32,933 bases of DNA from the NCBI GenBank assembly GCA_946886865.1, contig CAMPJI010000020.1, forward strand, positions 1 to 32,933. Reading direction: 5' to 3'. Numbering within the stretch: position 1 is the first letter of the stretch; every line of letters starts with the position of its first letter. Origin of the DNA: an uncultured Lysobacterales bacterium. GTDB lineage: Bacteria > Pseudomonadota > Gammaproteobacteria > Xanthomonadales > Xanthomonadaceae. The notes below the pieces were generated by a model. That model was not told the DNA's origin and made no database searches. It saw nothing but the letters and a program-made list of their open reading frames with translations. Both the position numbers and the translations under genes were made by a program. Below, piece by piece: positions 1 to 7,626 of the stretch.

Positions 1-1
1 A

Positions 2-694
2 GAGGAGCGGCAGCGCTACATCGAGTACATCGACGAGGAATACAACGCCGACCGGTTGACCCAGATCCTCACGGACGTGGCCGACATCATCGGCGCCAAC
101 ATCCTCAACATCGCGCGCCAGGACTACGACCCGCAGGGCGCGTCGGTGACGATCCTCATCTCCGAGGAGCCGGTGGTCGACAAGCGCGACGCCAAGGGCG
201 TGATCTCCGACGCCGTGGTCGCGCACATGGACAAGTCGCACATCACGGTGCACACCTATCCGGAGACGCACCCGGACAACGGCATCGCGACCTTCCGCGC
301 CGACATCGACGTGGCCACCTGCGGCGTGATCTCGCCGCTGAAGGCGCTCAACTACCTGATCGAGAGTCTCGAGTCCGACATCGTGGTGATGGACTACCGG
401 GTGCGCGGCTTCACCCGCGACGTGAAGGGCAAGAAGCACTACATCGACCACAAGATCAACTCGATCCAGGACTACCTGGCCAAGAACATCAAGTCCCGTT
501 ACGAGATGCTCGACGTCAACGTCTACCAGGAAAACATCTACCACACGAAGATGCACCTGAAGGACTTCGACCTGGACCGGTACCTGTTCGAGGAAAAGGC
601 GCGCAACCTGTCGTTCAAGGAGCGCATGAAGATCGAAGCGCGGCTCAAGCGCGAGATCGAGGAGCTGTACCACGGGCGCAACCTGGCGGATTGA
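2..694 (+). CDS. speD: S-adenosylmethionine decarboxylase proenzyme, 5'-truncated by window edge
   Basis: Makes decarboxylated S-adenosylmethionine, the aminopropyl donor for spermidine synthesis, in the cytoplasm. The open frame runs from the first bases of the window without a start, and by comparison with the E. coli enzyme (264 residues) about the first 30 residues lie upstream. Family hallmarks are clear: [28 protein letters not shown], the processing site [35 protein letters not shown] and the C-terminal YHGRN. The serine coded at 236-238 (in K-S-H) is expected to become the pyruvoyl cofactor after self-cleavage between the beta and alpha chains. It belongs to the Gram-negative, Mg-dependent long SpeD type. 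A strong terminator follows 30 bases after the stop, so it ends its transcript. The identification is secure; only the 5' end is missing. Confidence 0.97.
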   Translation, partial: EERQRYIEYIDEEYNADRLTQILTDVADIIGANILNIARQDYDPQGASVTILISEEPVVDKRDAKGVISDAVVAHMDKSHITVHTYPETHPDNGIATFRADIDVATCGVISPLKALNYLIESLESDIVVMDYRVRGFTRDVKGKKHYIDHKINSIQDYLAKNIKSRYEMLDVNVYQENIYHTKMHLKDFDLDRYLFEEKARNLSFKERMKIEARLKREIEELYHGRNLAD

Positions 695-723
695 CCGCCG
701 GTTCTGCCGATGTGCAGTCGCAG

Positions 724-749
724 AAAAGGCCGGCATTGCCGGCCTTTTT
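724..749 (+). terminator. Rho-independent terminator after speD
   Basis: An 11-bp perfect stem, AAAAGGCCGGC (724-734) and GCCGGCCTTTT (738-748), has a 3-base loop ATT and a run of five T at 745-749. It lies 30 bases after the speD stop and is a textbook intrinsic terminator. Confidence 0.92.
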
Positions 750-808
750 CATGTCGTGGGTTCGAGCTCATGTCGCGGGTCCGAGCCCCCCAGGCGCTCA
801 CGCGTCTT

Positions 809-961
809 TGTAGGATCGGCTTCAGCCCCGAACCGGTCCCTGCAGGAGCGACATGAGTCGCGATGCGCGCTCGACCGGCGTTGCGCGGTCGCGACTCACG
901 TCGCTCCTACAGTAAGGCGTGGATTGCGGGGGAAGGCATCGCGGCTGAAACCGCTCCTGCA
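809..961. repeat. Cluster of REP-like extragenic palindromes (four copies)
   Basis: Four related ~23-bp units occur here: 809-831 (plus, degenerate, TGTAGGATCGGCTTCAGCC core), 841-863 (plus, TGCAGGAGCGACATGAGTCG core), 889-911 (minus) and 939-961 (minus). Units 841-863 and 889-911 are near-perfect inverted copies of each other around a 25-base spacer. Each unit is itself an imperfect hairpin (GCGAC..GTCGC or GCGGc..GCCGC type). The GTAGGAGCG core is the common REP family of Xanthomonads and relatives. The cluster fills the gap between speD and coq7, which converge here, and contains no credible gene. Confidence 0.8.
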
Positions 962-981
962 GATTCCTGCAGCGCATCGCG

Positions 982-1623
982 TCAGATCCTGTACGCCACC
1001 GACTTCATCAGCTTCGATGCCGCGGCCATCAACGTCGGCACCGGCATCGGCAGGAGGCGCGCGCCGGCCTGTTCGGCGGCATCGGCGTGGCGCGCCTCGT
1101 CGGCTTTCATCACCTGCAGGATGGCGCGGCTGCGCGCATCGGCCGGCGGCAGTGACTGCAGGTGCTCGTCGATATGGGCTTCAACCTGGCGCTCGGTCTC
1201 GACCACGAAGCCCAGGTTCCAGCCGTCGCCGCGCAGGCCGGCGAGCGCGCCGATCGCATAGCTGCCGGCGTACCACACCGGGTTGAGCAGGCTGGGCCGG
1301 CTGTCGAGTTCGTGCAGGCGGTCCGCGCACCAGGCCAGGTGGTCGGTTTCCTCCTGCGCGGCGGCCAGCAGGTGCTCGCGCGTCGCGCCGTCACGCGCCA
1401 CCGCGGCCTGGCCGCAGTACAGCGCCTGCGCGCAGACCTCGCCGACGTGGTTGATGCGCATCAACCCGGCGGCATGCCGGCGCTCGGCGTCATCCAGCAC
1501 GATGTCGGCCTCGTCGCGGGCCGGGTTGGGGCGCTCGGATACGGGCGCGCCGGCGACAGTGTCCATCGCGCGCTGCAGGTCGGACAGCAGGCGGTCGAGC
1601 GGGGAAAGCGAGCGTGTGTTCAT
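982..1623 (-). CDS. coq7: Ubiquinone biosynthesis diiron hydroxylase Coq7 (demethoxyubiquinone monooxygenase)
   Basis: Hydroxylates 2-polyprenyl-3-methyl-6-methoxy-1,4-benzoquinone in the second-last step of ubiquinone synthesis, as a peripheral inner-membrane protein. At 213 residues it has the usual bacterial length. The diiron ligands are visible: E62 in [14 protein letters not shown]92-x-x-H95 in EETDHLAW, the acidic helix [10 protein letters not shown] (about 141-150) and E176-x-x-H179 in DEARH. The ATG at 1623 was chosen because the protein begins [13 protein letters not shown], as family members do; the frame stays open upstream but that part is arginine-rich and unlike the family. No strong ribosome site is visible. 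The GlcF-like gene ends 25 bases upstream on the same strand, so the two may share a transcript that meets speD tail to tail. Confidence 0.95.
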   Translation of the reverse strand: MNTRSLSPLDRLLSDLQRAMDTVAGAPVSERPNPARDEADIVLDDAERRHAAGLMRINHVGEVCAQALYCGQAAVARDGATREHLLAAAQEETDHLAWCADRLHELDSRPSLLNPVWYAGSYAIGALAGLRGDGWNLGFVVETERQVEAHIDEHLQSLPPADARSRAILQVMKADEARHADAAEQAGARLLPMPVPTLMAAASKLMKSVAYRI

Positions 1624-1648
1624 GGCGTGCAAGTGTAGGCGCGCGACC

Positions 1649-2851
1649 TTACGCCGGCGTGGAGGCGACCAGCCGCGACGCGAGGAACTCCAGGGGATGC
1701 TGCACGGGCGCGTCGACCGCGCCCGCCAGATGCAACCGGCAGCCGATGTTGGCGCTGAGCAGCCGCGTCGCACCGCTGCCCTCGAACTGACGTACAAGCG
1801 GCGTGCGGTGTTCGGCGGCGCGGTCGCGGTCCAGCAGCATGTTCAATCCGGACGCGCCGCAGCACCCGGTGCCGGCGTCGAGTTCGACCACCTCCAGCCC
1901 CGGCACGCGGTCCAGCAGGCGGCGCAGTGCAGCGACGGAGCGCACCACATTGCGCTGCGTGCAGGGCAGGTGCAGCGCGACCCGCACCGGGGTGGGCTGG
2001 AACGTCAGCGCAGGCGCGCGGCTGTCGAGCCACTGGATCGCGTCGATGGCCCCGGCCTCGCCCGCCAGCGCATTCGAAACGGACGCGTGGCACCCACTGG
2101 CCAAGGTCAGCACGGTGCCCTGGCCGGCGAAGGCCCGCCGGTTGTGCGCCGCCAGCGCGTCGGCTTGCCCGCGGTTGCCGCCGTGCGCGTGCAGCGCACC
2201 GCAGCAGGTCTGTCCGGTCGGCGCATGCACCTGGGTTCCGGTGGCCGCGCACAGGGCGGCGACGGCGTCGCGCAGCCCGCGCTCGTAGGGCCGGGCCACG
2301 CAGCCGCTGAAAATCGCCACTGACGGTCGCGGATCGGGCGGCATCGGCACCCTGGCCGGCACCGGGATCGGCGGCTCGCTGTCAACCGGCGGCGGTGGGG
2401 GCAGGCCGCGGCGCCACGTCGGGGGCACCCACCGGGACATCGACAGCAGCGTCGAGAGCAGTCGCGGGCGCGCGGCAAGGCCCTCGATGAGTCGCTGGAA
2501 CAGGCGCGGCGCGCGACGGCCGCGCTGGCGTGCGCGGGCCTCCACCAGCAGCGCGCCGTACTCCACCCCGGCCGGGCATACCGATTCGCAGGTCCGGCAG
2601 CCCAGGCAGTGATCGAGGTGGGCCTCGCCGGCGGGTGTAGGCGCGACGGTGCCCTGCGCGATGTGCCGCACCCATGCAATGCGGCCGCGGGGCGACTCGG
2701 CTTCCAGCCGGTCCACGGCATAGGTGGGGCAGCTGGGCAGGCACAGCCCGCACTGGACGCAGCGGTCCGCCAGCGCCAGCAGCGGGTCGGCAGGGGGCCG
2801 CGAAAGGCCCGCACCGGCGGGGCGCGCTGCAGGGTGCGGGGTGGCGGACAT
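1649..2851 (-). CDS. Two-[4Fe-4S] CCG-domain protein, GlcF-like (glycolate oxidase iron-sulfur subunit family)
   Basis: A 400-residue electron-transfer protein. Two 4Fe-4S ferredoxin motifs lie near the N terminus: C31xxCxxC37xxxC41 ([12 protein letters not shown]) and C82xxCxxC88xxxC92 ([12 protein letters not shown]). Two cysteine-rich CCG domains follow, with [11 protein letters not shown] and later [11 protein letters not shown]. This order (ferredoxin pair, then CCG pair) is that of GlcF, the subunit that passes electrons from the GlcD/GlcE flavoproteins to quinone. No glcD or glcE lies beside it here, so the partner is unknown. Start ATG at 2851 gives MSATPHP; the frame is open further upstream, but that sequence is the complement of the rplM leader and the rplM gene. 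It is divergent from rplM. Assignment to the family is firm; the substrate is not. Confidence 0.88.
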   Translation of the reverse strand: MSATPHPAARPAGAGLSRPPADPLLALADRCVQCGLCLPSCPTYAVDRLEAESPRGRIAWVRHIAQGTVAPTPAGEAHLDHCLGCRTCESVCPAGVEYGALLVEARARQRGRRAPRLFQRLIEGLAARPRLLSTLLSMSRWVPPTWRRGLPPPPPVDSEPPIPVPARVPMPPDPRPSVAIFSGCVARPYERGLRDAVAALCAATGTQVHAPTGQTCCGALHAHGGNRGQADALAAHNRRAFAGQGTVLTLASGCHASVSNALAGEAGAIDAIQWLDSRAPALTFQPTPVRVALHLPCTQRNVVRSVAALRRLLDRVPGLEVVELDAGTGCCGASGLNMLLDRDRAAEHRTPLVRQFEGSGATRLLSANIGCRLHLAGAVDAPVQHPLEFLASRLVASTPA

Positions 2852-2906
2852 GGCCGGCGATGCTACACCGGGCGGCGGCGGCCGGATCCGCGGCGGAGGG
2901 GGTGGG

Positions 2907-2935
2907 TTGCGGCCGGGCAGGCGGGCCGGTATCAT
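2907..2935 (+). promoter_or_regulatory. Probable sigma-70 promoter of rplM-rpsI
   Basis: TTGCGG (2907-2912) and TATCAT (2930-2935) are separated by 17 bases, the ideal spacing. This would leave a leader of about 90 bases before the rplM ATG at 3032, long enough for the leader-based L13 autocontrol known in E. coli. No transcript data are available, and GC-rich DNA gives chance matches. Confidence 0.5.
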
Positions 2936-3031
2936 TCCGCCTCTTTCGTCCCCCGCTTCAACAACGCGAGGCAAAGTTCCGCCGGCGCAACGCCGCGCGC
3001 AACCCGCCCGACCAGGTAACCGCATACCGTC

Positions 3032-3460
3032 ATGAAGACTTTCACCGCCAAGAACGAGACCGTCCAGCGTGACTGGTACGTGGTCGATGCCGAAGGCAAG
3101 ACCCTCGGCCGCCTCTGCGCCGAGCTCGCCCGCCGCCTGCGTGGCAAGCACAAGCCCGTCTACACCCCGCACGTCGACACCGGCGATTACATCGTCGTGA
3201 TCAACGCCGAGAAGATCGTGGTCACGGGCAAGAAGCTGACCGACAAGAAGTACCACCGTTTCACGGGGTACATCGGCAACCTCAAGACCGAGACCCTGGG
3301 CCAGGCGCTGGAGCGCCACCCCGAGCGCGTCATCGAGACCGGCGTGAAGGGCATGCTGCCCAAGAATCCGCTCGGCCGCGCGATGTACCGCAAGCTCAAG
3401 GTCTACAAGGGCTCCGAGCATCCGCATTCCGCCCAGCAGCCGCAGCCGCTGGACTTCTAA
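3032..3460 (+). CDS. rplM: 50S ribosomal protein L13
   Basis: Ribosomal large-subunit protein L13, an early 23S rRNA binding protein. It is 142 residues, the normal length, and carries the family signatures [37 protein letters not shown] and the C-terminal [20 protein letters not shown]. The ATG at 3032 gives the expected MKTFTAKNE start; the nearest purine-rich site, AGGT at 3014-3017, is rather distant, so ribosome binding may depend on leader structure. rpsI follows after 10 bases, the conserved bacterial rplM-rpsI operon. Confidence 0.99.
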   Translation: MKTFTAKNETVQRDWYVVDAEGKTLGRLCAELARRLRGKHKPVYTPHVDTGDYIVVINAEKIVVTGKKLTDKKYHRFTGYIGNLKTETLGQALERHPERVIETGVKGMLPKNPLGRAMYRKLKVYKGSEHPHSAQQPQPLDF

Positions 3461-3470
3461 GGTACCGATC

Positions 3471-3863
3471 ATGGCAATCCAGCAGAATTACGGCACCGGC
3501 CGCCGCAAGTCCTCCACCGCCCGCGTGTACCTGCGCAAGGGCGACGGGAAGATCACCGTCAACCAGCGTCCGATCGATGAGTTCTTCGGTCGCGAGACCG
3601 CGCGCATGATCGTGCGCCAGCCGCTCGAGCTGACCCAGTCGACCGACAAGTTCGACGTCAACGTCACCGTCGCCGGCGGCGGCACCACCGGCCAGGCCGG
3701 TGCGATCCGCCTGGGCATCGCCCGCGCGCTGGTGGAATACGACGAGTCGCTGAAGTCCGAGCTGCGCAAGGCCGGCTTCATGACCCGCGACGCCCGCGAG
3801 GTCGAGCGCAAGAAGGTCGGCCTGCACAAGGCACGCCGCGCCACCCAGTTCTCCAAGCGCTAA
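3471..3863 (+). CDS. rpsI: 30S ribosomal protein S9
   Basis: Ribosomal small-subunit protein S9, which reaches the P-site tRNA with its C-terminal tail. It is 130 residues, full length, with [14 protein letters not shown] at the N terminus, the [19 protein letters not shown] loop, [19 protein letters not shown] and the conserved terminal SKR. It starts 10 bases after rplM and must be co-transcribed with it. A GC-rich hairpin, but no T-run, follows the stop. Confidence 0.99.
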   Translation: MAIQQNYGTGRRKSSTARVYLRKGDGKITVNQRPIDEFFGRETARMIVRQPLELTQSTDKFDVNVTVAGGGTTGQAGAIRLGIARALVEYDESLKSELRKAGFMTRDAREVERKKVGLHKARRATQFSKR

Positions 3864-3869
3864 TCGCGC

Positions 3870-3900
3870 CTGGGGCGCTCTTGAACGGCGTCCGCCCCAG
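3870..3900 (+). other. Hairpin after rpsI, no T-run
   Basis: CTGGGGCG (3870-3877) pairs with CGCCCCAG (3893-3900) around a 15-base loop, 6 bases after the rpsI stop codon. No uridine run follows, so it is a weak terminator candidate; it may instead stabilise the rplM-rpsI mRNA end or pause transcription. Confidence 0.4.
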
Positions 3901-3941
3901 AGGGTGCGGATGCCGGGTAGAGGCGCTAAAATCAGCTCCAT

Positions 3942-4016
3942 AGCCCCGTCGCCAAGCGGTAAGGCACCTGACTCTGACTCAGGCATTCGGAGGTTCGAAT
4001 CCTTCCGGGGCTGCCA
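3942..4016 (+). tRNA. tRNA-Gln (anticodon CUG)
   Basis: A 75-base cloverleaf with the CCA end encoded (4014-4016). The acceptor stem is AGCCCCG (3942-3948) with CGGGGCT (discriminator G at 4013). The anticodon arm is CCTGA/TCAGG around the loop CTCTGAC, so the anticodon is CUG reading CAG (Gln). The T arm holds GGTTCGAATCC. A TAAAAT at 3927-3932, about 10 bases upstream, could be its -10 box, although no good -35 is visible. A terminator follows after 12 bases, so the tRNA is probably its own unit. Confidence 0.96.
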
Positions 4017-4028
4017 GATCCAAACGAG

Positions 4029-4054
4029 AAACCCGCCCACGTGGCGGGTTTTTT
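4029..4054 (+). terminator. Rho-independent terminator after tRNA-Gln
   Basis: AACCCGCC (4030-4037) pairs with GGCGGGTT (4043-4050) around the loop CACGT, with a T-run to 4054. It lies just after the tRNA CCA end. Confidence 0.92.
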
Positions 4055-4202
4055 GTTGCCCCGCCTTGGGTGGTTGTTCCCCAGGATGCGCGCCGCGAGC
4101 ATGGCCGCGCCTCGCTGCCGCCTCGTGGTGCGGTCGCGGCGCCCACGGGCAACGGTTACACTTGAAACCATCGCGCCACGCGCAGTCACATCGAGGTCCC
4201 CC

Positions 4203-5189
4203 ATGAAGCTCGGCTCACTCAAGGAAGGCGGCCGCGACGGCACCCTGATCGTCGTCTCCCGCGACCTGTCCCGCGCCGTCCGCGCCACCGGTATCGCCGA
4301 CACGCTGCAGCGCGCGCTGGAGGACTGGTCCAGCACCGCGCCCCGCCTGAACACCCTGTCCGAAGCGCTCAACGCCGGTACGGCGGAGGGCGCGTTCGAT
4401 GTCGACATGGCCCAGCTGGCCTCGCCGCTGCCGCGCGCCTACGAGTTCGTCGACGGCAGCGCCTACCTGCCGCACGTGGAGCGCGTGCGACGCGCCCGCG
4501 GCGCCGAGGTGCCGGAAAGCTTCTACACCGACCCGCTGATGTACCAGGCCGTCAGTGCCGGCTTCTACGGCGCGCGCGATCCGGTGCGCGTGCCCAGCGA
4601 GGAATACGGCATCGACCTGGAAGCCGAGCTCGTGGTCGTGACCGACGATGTGCCGATGGCGGTGAGCGCCGAGCAGGCCGCCGGCCACATCCAGCTGGTC
4701 GGTCTGGTCAACGACGTCAGCCTGCGTAACCTGATCCCGGGGGAGCTCGCCAAGGGGTTCGGCTTCCTGCAGTCCAAGCCGCGCTCGGCGTTGAGCCCGG
4801 TGTTCGTGACGCCCGACGAACTCGGCGATGCATGGAAGGGCAGCAAGCTGCACCGGCCGCTGCTCACCCACATCAACGGCGAGTGGTTCGGCGCACCGGA
4901 GGCGGGCGTGGACATGCAGTTCGACTTCGGCCAGTTGGTCGCCCACGCCGCCAAGACCCGCCCGTTGTCGGCCGGCACGATCGTCGGCTCCGGCACCGTC
5001 GCCAACCAGGACACCTCTCTGGGCGCCTCGTGCTTCGCCGAGCGCCGCACGGTGGAAACGCTGGAGCATGGCAAGCCGAGCACGCCGTTCATGAAGTTCG
5101 GGGACACCGTGCGTATCGAAATGCTGGACGAGGCGGGCGCCTCGATCTTCGGCGCGATAGAGCAGCGCATCGAACGCGCCGAAGGCTGA
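4203..5189 (+). CDS. Fumarylacetoacetate hydrolase family protein
   Basis: A 328-residue metal-dependent hydrolase of the FAH superfamily, which cleaves C-C bonds of beta-diketone acids; fumarylacetoacetase is the last step of tyrosine/homogentisate breakdown. Visible signatures are the N-terminal SLKEGGRDGTLIVVSRDL, the acidic metal-site stretch EYGIDLEAELVVVTDDV, LVNDVSLRNLIPGEL, LGASCFAERR and FGDTVRIEMLDE near the end. The ATG at 4203 gives the family-type MKLGSLKEGG start; the frame is open upstream through the tRNA terminator, which cannot be coding. The next gene is maiA, whose product feeds this enzyme, so fumarylacetoacetate is the likely substrate. An 11-bp hairpin with a short T-rich tail separates the two. 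Confidence 0.9.
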   Translation: MKLGSLKEGGRDGTLIVVSRDLSRAVRATGIADTLQRALEDWSSTAPRLNTLSEALNAGTAEGAFDVDMAQLASPLPRAYEFVDGSAYLPHVERVRRARGAEVPESFYTDPLMYQAVSAGFYGARDPVRVPSEEYGIDLEAELVVVTDDVPMAVSAEQAAGHIQLVGLVNDVSLRNLIPGELAKGFGFLQSKPRSALSPVFVTPDELGDAWKGSKLHRPLLTHINGEWFGAPEAGVDMQFDFGQLVAHAAKTRPLSAGTIVGSGTVANQDTSLGASCFAERRTVETLEHGKPSTPFMKFGDTVRIEMLDEAGASIFGAIEQRIERAEG

Positions 5190-5202
5190 CCGACGGGCTG
5201 CG

Positions 5203-5249
5203 GGCGCCGGCGGATGGTCCGCTTCGGGCCGCCGGCGCCGTTTATCTTG
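5203..5249 (+). terminator. Hairpin between the FAH-family gene and maiA, possible terminator
   Basis: GGCGCCGGCGG (5203-5213) and CCGCCGGCGCC (5229-5239) form a perfect 11-bp stem with a 15-base loop, followed by GTTTATCTT. It starts 13 bases after the FAH-family stop. The T-tract is broken, so it may only attenuate read-through into maiA. Confidence 0.55.
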
Positions 5250-5290
5250 GACGGCCGCGTAGAGCGGGCCTGGGGACTGGGGACCGAGAC

Positions 5291-5947
5291 GTGGGCGATC
5301 AACTGCAGCTGTATTCGTACTGGCGTTCAAGCGCGGCCTACCGCGTGCGCATCGGCCTGAACCTCAAGGGCCTGCCGTACGACACCATTCCGGTGCACCT
5401 GGTGCGCGACGGCGGCCAGCAGCACACGCCGGCATTCCGTGAGGCCAACCCGCAGGGGCTGGTGCCGGTGCTCAAGCACGGCAGCCGGGTGATGCGGCAG
5501 TCGCTGGCGATCCTGGAGTACCTCGACGAAACCTGGCCGTCCCCGGCGCTGCTGCCGCCGCTGAGCCGCGACCGCGAGCGCGTGCGCTCGCTGGCGCTGG
5601 CCATCGCCTGCGACATCCACCCACTCAACAACCTGCGGGTGTTGCAGTACTTCGAGAACACCTGGCACGTGCCCCAGCCCGAGCGCGAGGACTGGGTCAA
5701 GCACTGGGTCGCCGAAGGCTTCGCGGCCATCGAGGCCCTGCTGGCCGACCACCCGTCGACGGGACGCTTCTGCGAGGGCGACATGCCGTCGATCGCCGAC
5801 TGCTGCCTGGTGCCGCAGGTCTACAACGCCCGCCGCTTCGGCGTGTCGATGGAGGCCTACCCGACCATCGCGCGCGTCGAGGCCGAGTGCCTGGCGATGG
5901 ACGCGTTCGATGCGGCGCGACCCGAACGGCAGCCCGACGCACCGTAG
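5291..5947 (+). CDS. maiA: Maleylacetoacetate isomerase (zeta-class glutathione S-transferase)
   Basis: Isomerises maleylacetoacetate to fumarylacetoacetate with glutathione in homogentisate catabolism. It is 218 residues, the usual length. The N-terminal thioredoxin-like half holds LYSYWRSSAAYRVRIGLNLKGL, the zeta-class active-site segment, then NPQGLVPVL and SLAILEYLDE for glutathione binding. The all-alpha half has HPLNNLRVLQYF and GDMPSIADCCLVPQVYNARRF. The start is GTG at 5291 (VGDQLQLYSYW) with a GGGGA purine site about 11 bases upstream; earlier in-frame sequence is arginine-rich shadow of the FAH-family gene. The serine pair is present but the cysteine of the classic SSC motif is alanine, as in many bacterial homologues. 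It meets pilU tail to tail. Confidence 0.93.
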   Translation: MGDQLQLYSYWRSSAAYRVRIGLNLKGLPYDTIPVHLVRDGGQQHTPAFREANPQGLVPVLKHGSRVMRQSLAILEYLDETWPSPALLPPLSRDRERVRSLALAIACDIHPLNNLRVLQYFENTWHVPQPEREDWVKHWVAEGFAAIEALLADHPSTGRFCEGDMPSIADCCLVPQVYNARRFGVSMEAYPTIARVEAECLAMDAFDAARPERQPDAP

Positions 5948-5990
5948 TCGCGTCGGACCCCCGGTCCGCTCGCGCCAACGCCGGTGCGGC

Positions 5991-6020
5991 AAAGAAAAAG
6001 GGCCGCGATGCGGCCCTTTC
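5991..6020 (-). terminator. Terminator between maiA and pilU, mainly serving pilU
   Basis: A 10-bp perfect stem AAAGGGCCGC (5997-6006) and GCGGCCCTTT (6010-6019) with the loop GAT. On the minus strand it is followed by TTCTTT, giving a long T-rich tract that fits a pilU terminator; on the plus strand there are only three T, so maiA termination is less certain. Confidence 0.88.
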
Positions 6021-6041
6021 GCGTACCGGACGTCTTGCCCG

Positions 6042-7151
6042 TTACGGCTCGGACTGGAACACGTCCGCATACGGGTCGTGCTCCCCGGTGCCGCCTTCCG
6101 ACAGCCGGAACTTCAACGCCAGGCCATCGCGCGAGTCGGCCGCCTTGAGCGCCTCCTCCATTTCGATCCGGCCTTCCTTGTAGAGCCGGAACAGGCACTG
6201 GTCGAAGGTTTCCATGCCTTCCTCCAGTGACTCCTCCATCGCCTGCTTGATCTCGTGCACCTGGCCGCGGCGCATCAGGTCGCGGATGTGCGGCGTGTTG
6301 ATCAGGACCTCGGCCGCGGGGATGCGGCGCCCGTCCGTGCCGACCACCAGGCGCTGGCTGACCACCGCCTTGAGGTTGAGCGCCAGGTTCATCAGCACGT
6401 TCTTGTGCGCGTTCTCGTTGAAGAAGTTGAGGATGCGCTCCAGCGTCTGATCGGCGTTGTTGGAGTGCAGCGTGGCCAGGCACAGGTGGCCGGTCTCGGC
6501 GAAGGCGATCGCCGCCTCCATCGTGGTGGCATCCAGGATCTCGCCGATCAGGATGACATCCGGCGCCTCGCGCATCGCGTTCTTCAGCGCGTTGTGGAAG
6601 GCGTGGGTGTCGAGCCCGACCTCGCGCTGGTTGACGATCGACTTCTTGTGCTTGTGCAGGTACTCGATCGGGTCCTCGATGGTGAGGATGTGCCCGGGAA
6701 TGCTGCTGTTGCGATGGTCGATCATCGACGCCAGCGTGGTCGACTTGCCCGAGCCGGTGGAACCGACGATCAGCACCAGCCCGCGCGGGGCCATGATGAT
6801 GTCCTTGAGCACCTGCGGCAGCTGCAGCTCCTCGATCGACGGGATCACGCTGCGGATGGCGCGGATCACCATGCCGACCTCGCCACGCTGCTTGAATACG
6901 TTGACGCGGAAGCGGCCGGCGCCTTCCAGGGCGAGTGCCATGTTCAGCTCCAGGTCGCGCTCGAACAGCGGCACCTGGCCCTCGTCCATCAGCGAGTAGG
7001 CGATCTTCTTGACCATGCCCGGCGGCAGGCCGGTGTTGCCCAGGGGGTACAGCTTGCCCTCGACCTTGATGTACACCGGCGCCCCGGTGGTGAGGAACAT
7101 GTCCGACGCGTTCTTCTCCGTCATCAGCTTCAGGAAATAGCCGATGTCCAT
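6042..7151 (-). CDS. pilU: Type IV pilus retraction ATPase PilU
   Basis: A 369-residue hexameric secretion ATPase of the GspE/PilT family that supports PilT in retracting type IV pili at the inner membrane. The N-terminal PAS-like domain begins MDIGYFLKLMTEKNASDMFL, typical of PilU. Walker A is GSTGSGKST (130-138), followed by the Asp box ILTIEDPIEYLH, Walker B DVILIGEI and the His box GHLCLATLHSN. The C-terminal AIRNA-type motif of PilT is absent, as expected for PilU. ATG at 7151 was chosen because GAGGGGG lies about 8 bases upstream. pilT is not in the window. It is divergent from the DUF4398 lipoprotein, with 97 bases for both promoters. Confidence 0.95.
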   Translation of the reverse strand: MDIGYFLKLMTEKNASDMFLTTGAPVYIKVEGKLYPLGNTGLPPGMVKKIAYSLMDEGQVPLFERDLELNMALALEGAGRFRVNVFKQRGEVGMVIRAIRSVIPSIEELQLPQVLKDIIMAPRGLVLIVGSTGSGKSTTLASMIDHRNSSIPGHILTIEDPIEYLHKHKKSIVNQREVGLDTHAFHNALKNAMREAPDVILIGEILDATTMEAAIAFAETGHLCLATLHSNNADQTLERILNFFNENAHKNVLMNLALNLKAVVSQRLVVGTDGRRIPAAEVLINTPHIRDLMRRGQVHEIKQAMEESLEEGMETFDQCLFRLYKEGRIEMEEALKAADSRDGLALKFRLSEGGTGEHDPYADVFQSEP

Positions 7152-7248
7152 GCACAACCCCCTCATTGACGGCGACGTACCGTTGCCAGCGCGCCGCCGG
7201 CCTGCCCAAAATGGCCGCGCGAAAACCCCATCCGACACGGCACCCCTA

Positions 7249-7626
7249 ATGAATCCAAGCTTCGCACACTTTCGTTGGCCGGCGCTTGCGCTGGTGCTCG
7301 TTCTGGCGCTCGCGTCCTGCGCCTCGATGCCGCCGCCCACGGCCGAACTGGGCGCGGCCCAGCAAGCGGTCGTACGGGCCGAAGGCGCCGACGCCGACCA
7401 GTACGCATCGGCTGAAATCGCCACCGCACGCGAGGCGCTGCTGCGCGCCCAGTCCGCCATGGCCTCCGGGCGCGAGGATGATGCACGGCGGCTGGCGCTG
7501 GCCGCCTCGGCCGACGCCGACCTCGCCTACGTGCTGAGCCGTGACGCCGTCGCGCAGGCCGAACTGGCGCAGCGACGCGCCGAAGTCGAGACGCTCCAGC
7601 GCCGCCTGCAGGGAGGTGTCCAGTGA
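7249..7626 (+). CDS. DUF4398-family lipoprotein
   Basis: A 125-residue predicted outer-membrane or periplasm-facing lipoprotein. The signal peptide has a hydrophobic core (WPALALVLVLALA) and the lipobox LASC, so Cys24 should be lipidated. The mature part is alanine-rich and helical, with an EIATAREALLRAQSAMASGREDDARRLA stretch broken into helices that resembles the DUF4398 pattern, and a final coiled-coil segment. Start ATG at 7249 puts the signal peptide at the N terminus; no strong ribosome site is visible. Its stop overlaps the GTG of the OmpA-domain gene (GTGA), so the two are translationally coupled and likely work together at the cell envelope. The exact role is unknown. Confidence 0.82.
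   Translation: MNPSFAHFRWPALALVLVLALASCASMPPPTAELGAAQQAVVRAEGADADQYASAEIATAREALLRAQSAMASGREDDARRLALAASADADLAYVLSRDAVAQAELAQRRAEVETLQRRLQGGVQ

Noticed and set aside
1283..2323. 346-residue plus-strand frame across coq7 and the GlcF-like gene
   Set aside because: Antisense of two genes with clear metal-binding motifs; the product is Arg/Ala-rich low-complexity.
3942..4060. tRNA-Gln as a phage or island attachment site
   Set aside because: No integrase, no direct repeat of the tRNA 3' end and no shift in gene content downstream; conserved housekeeping genes follow.
4041..4202. N-terminal extension of the fumarylacetoacetate hydrolase-family protein
   Set aside because: It begins inside the tRNA terminator; the family-like sequence starts at 4203.
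5857..7209. 450-residue minus-strand frame overlapping pilU
   Set aside because: Same strand as pilU in another frame; it repeats no family motif while pilU has Walker A, Walker B and the Asp and His boxes.
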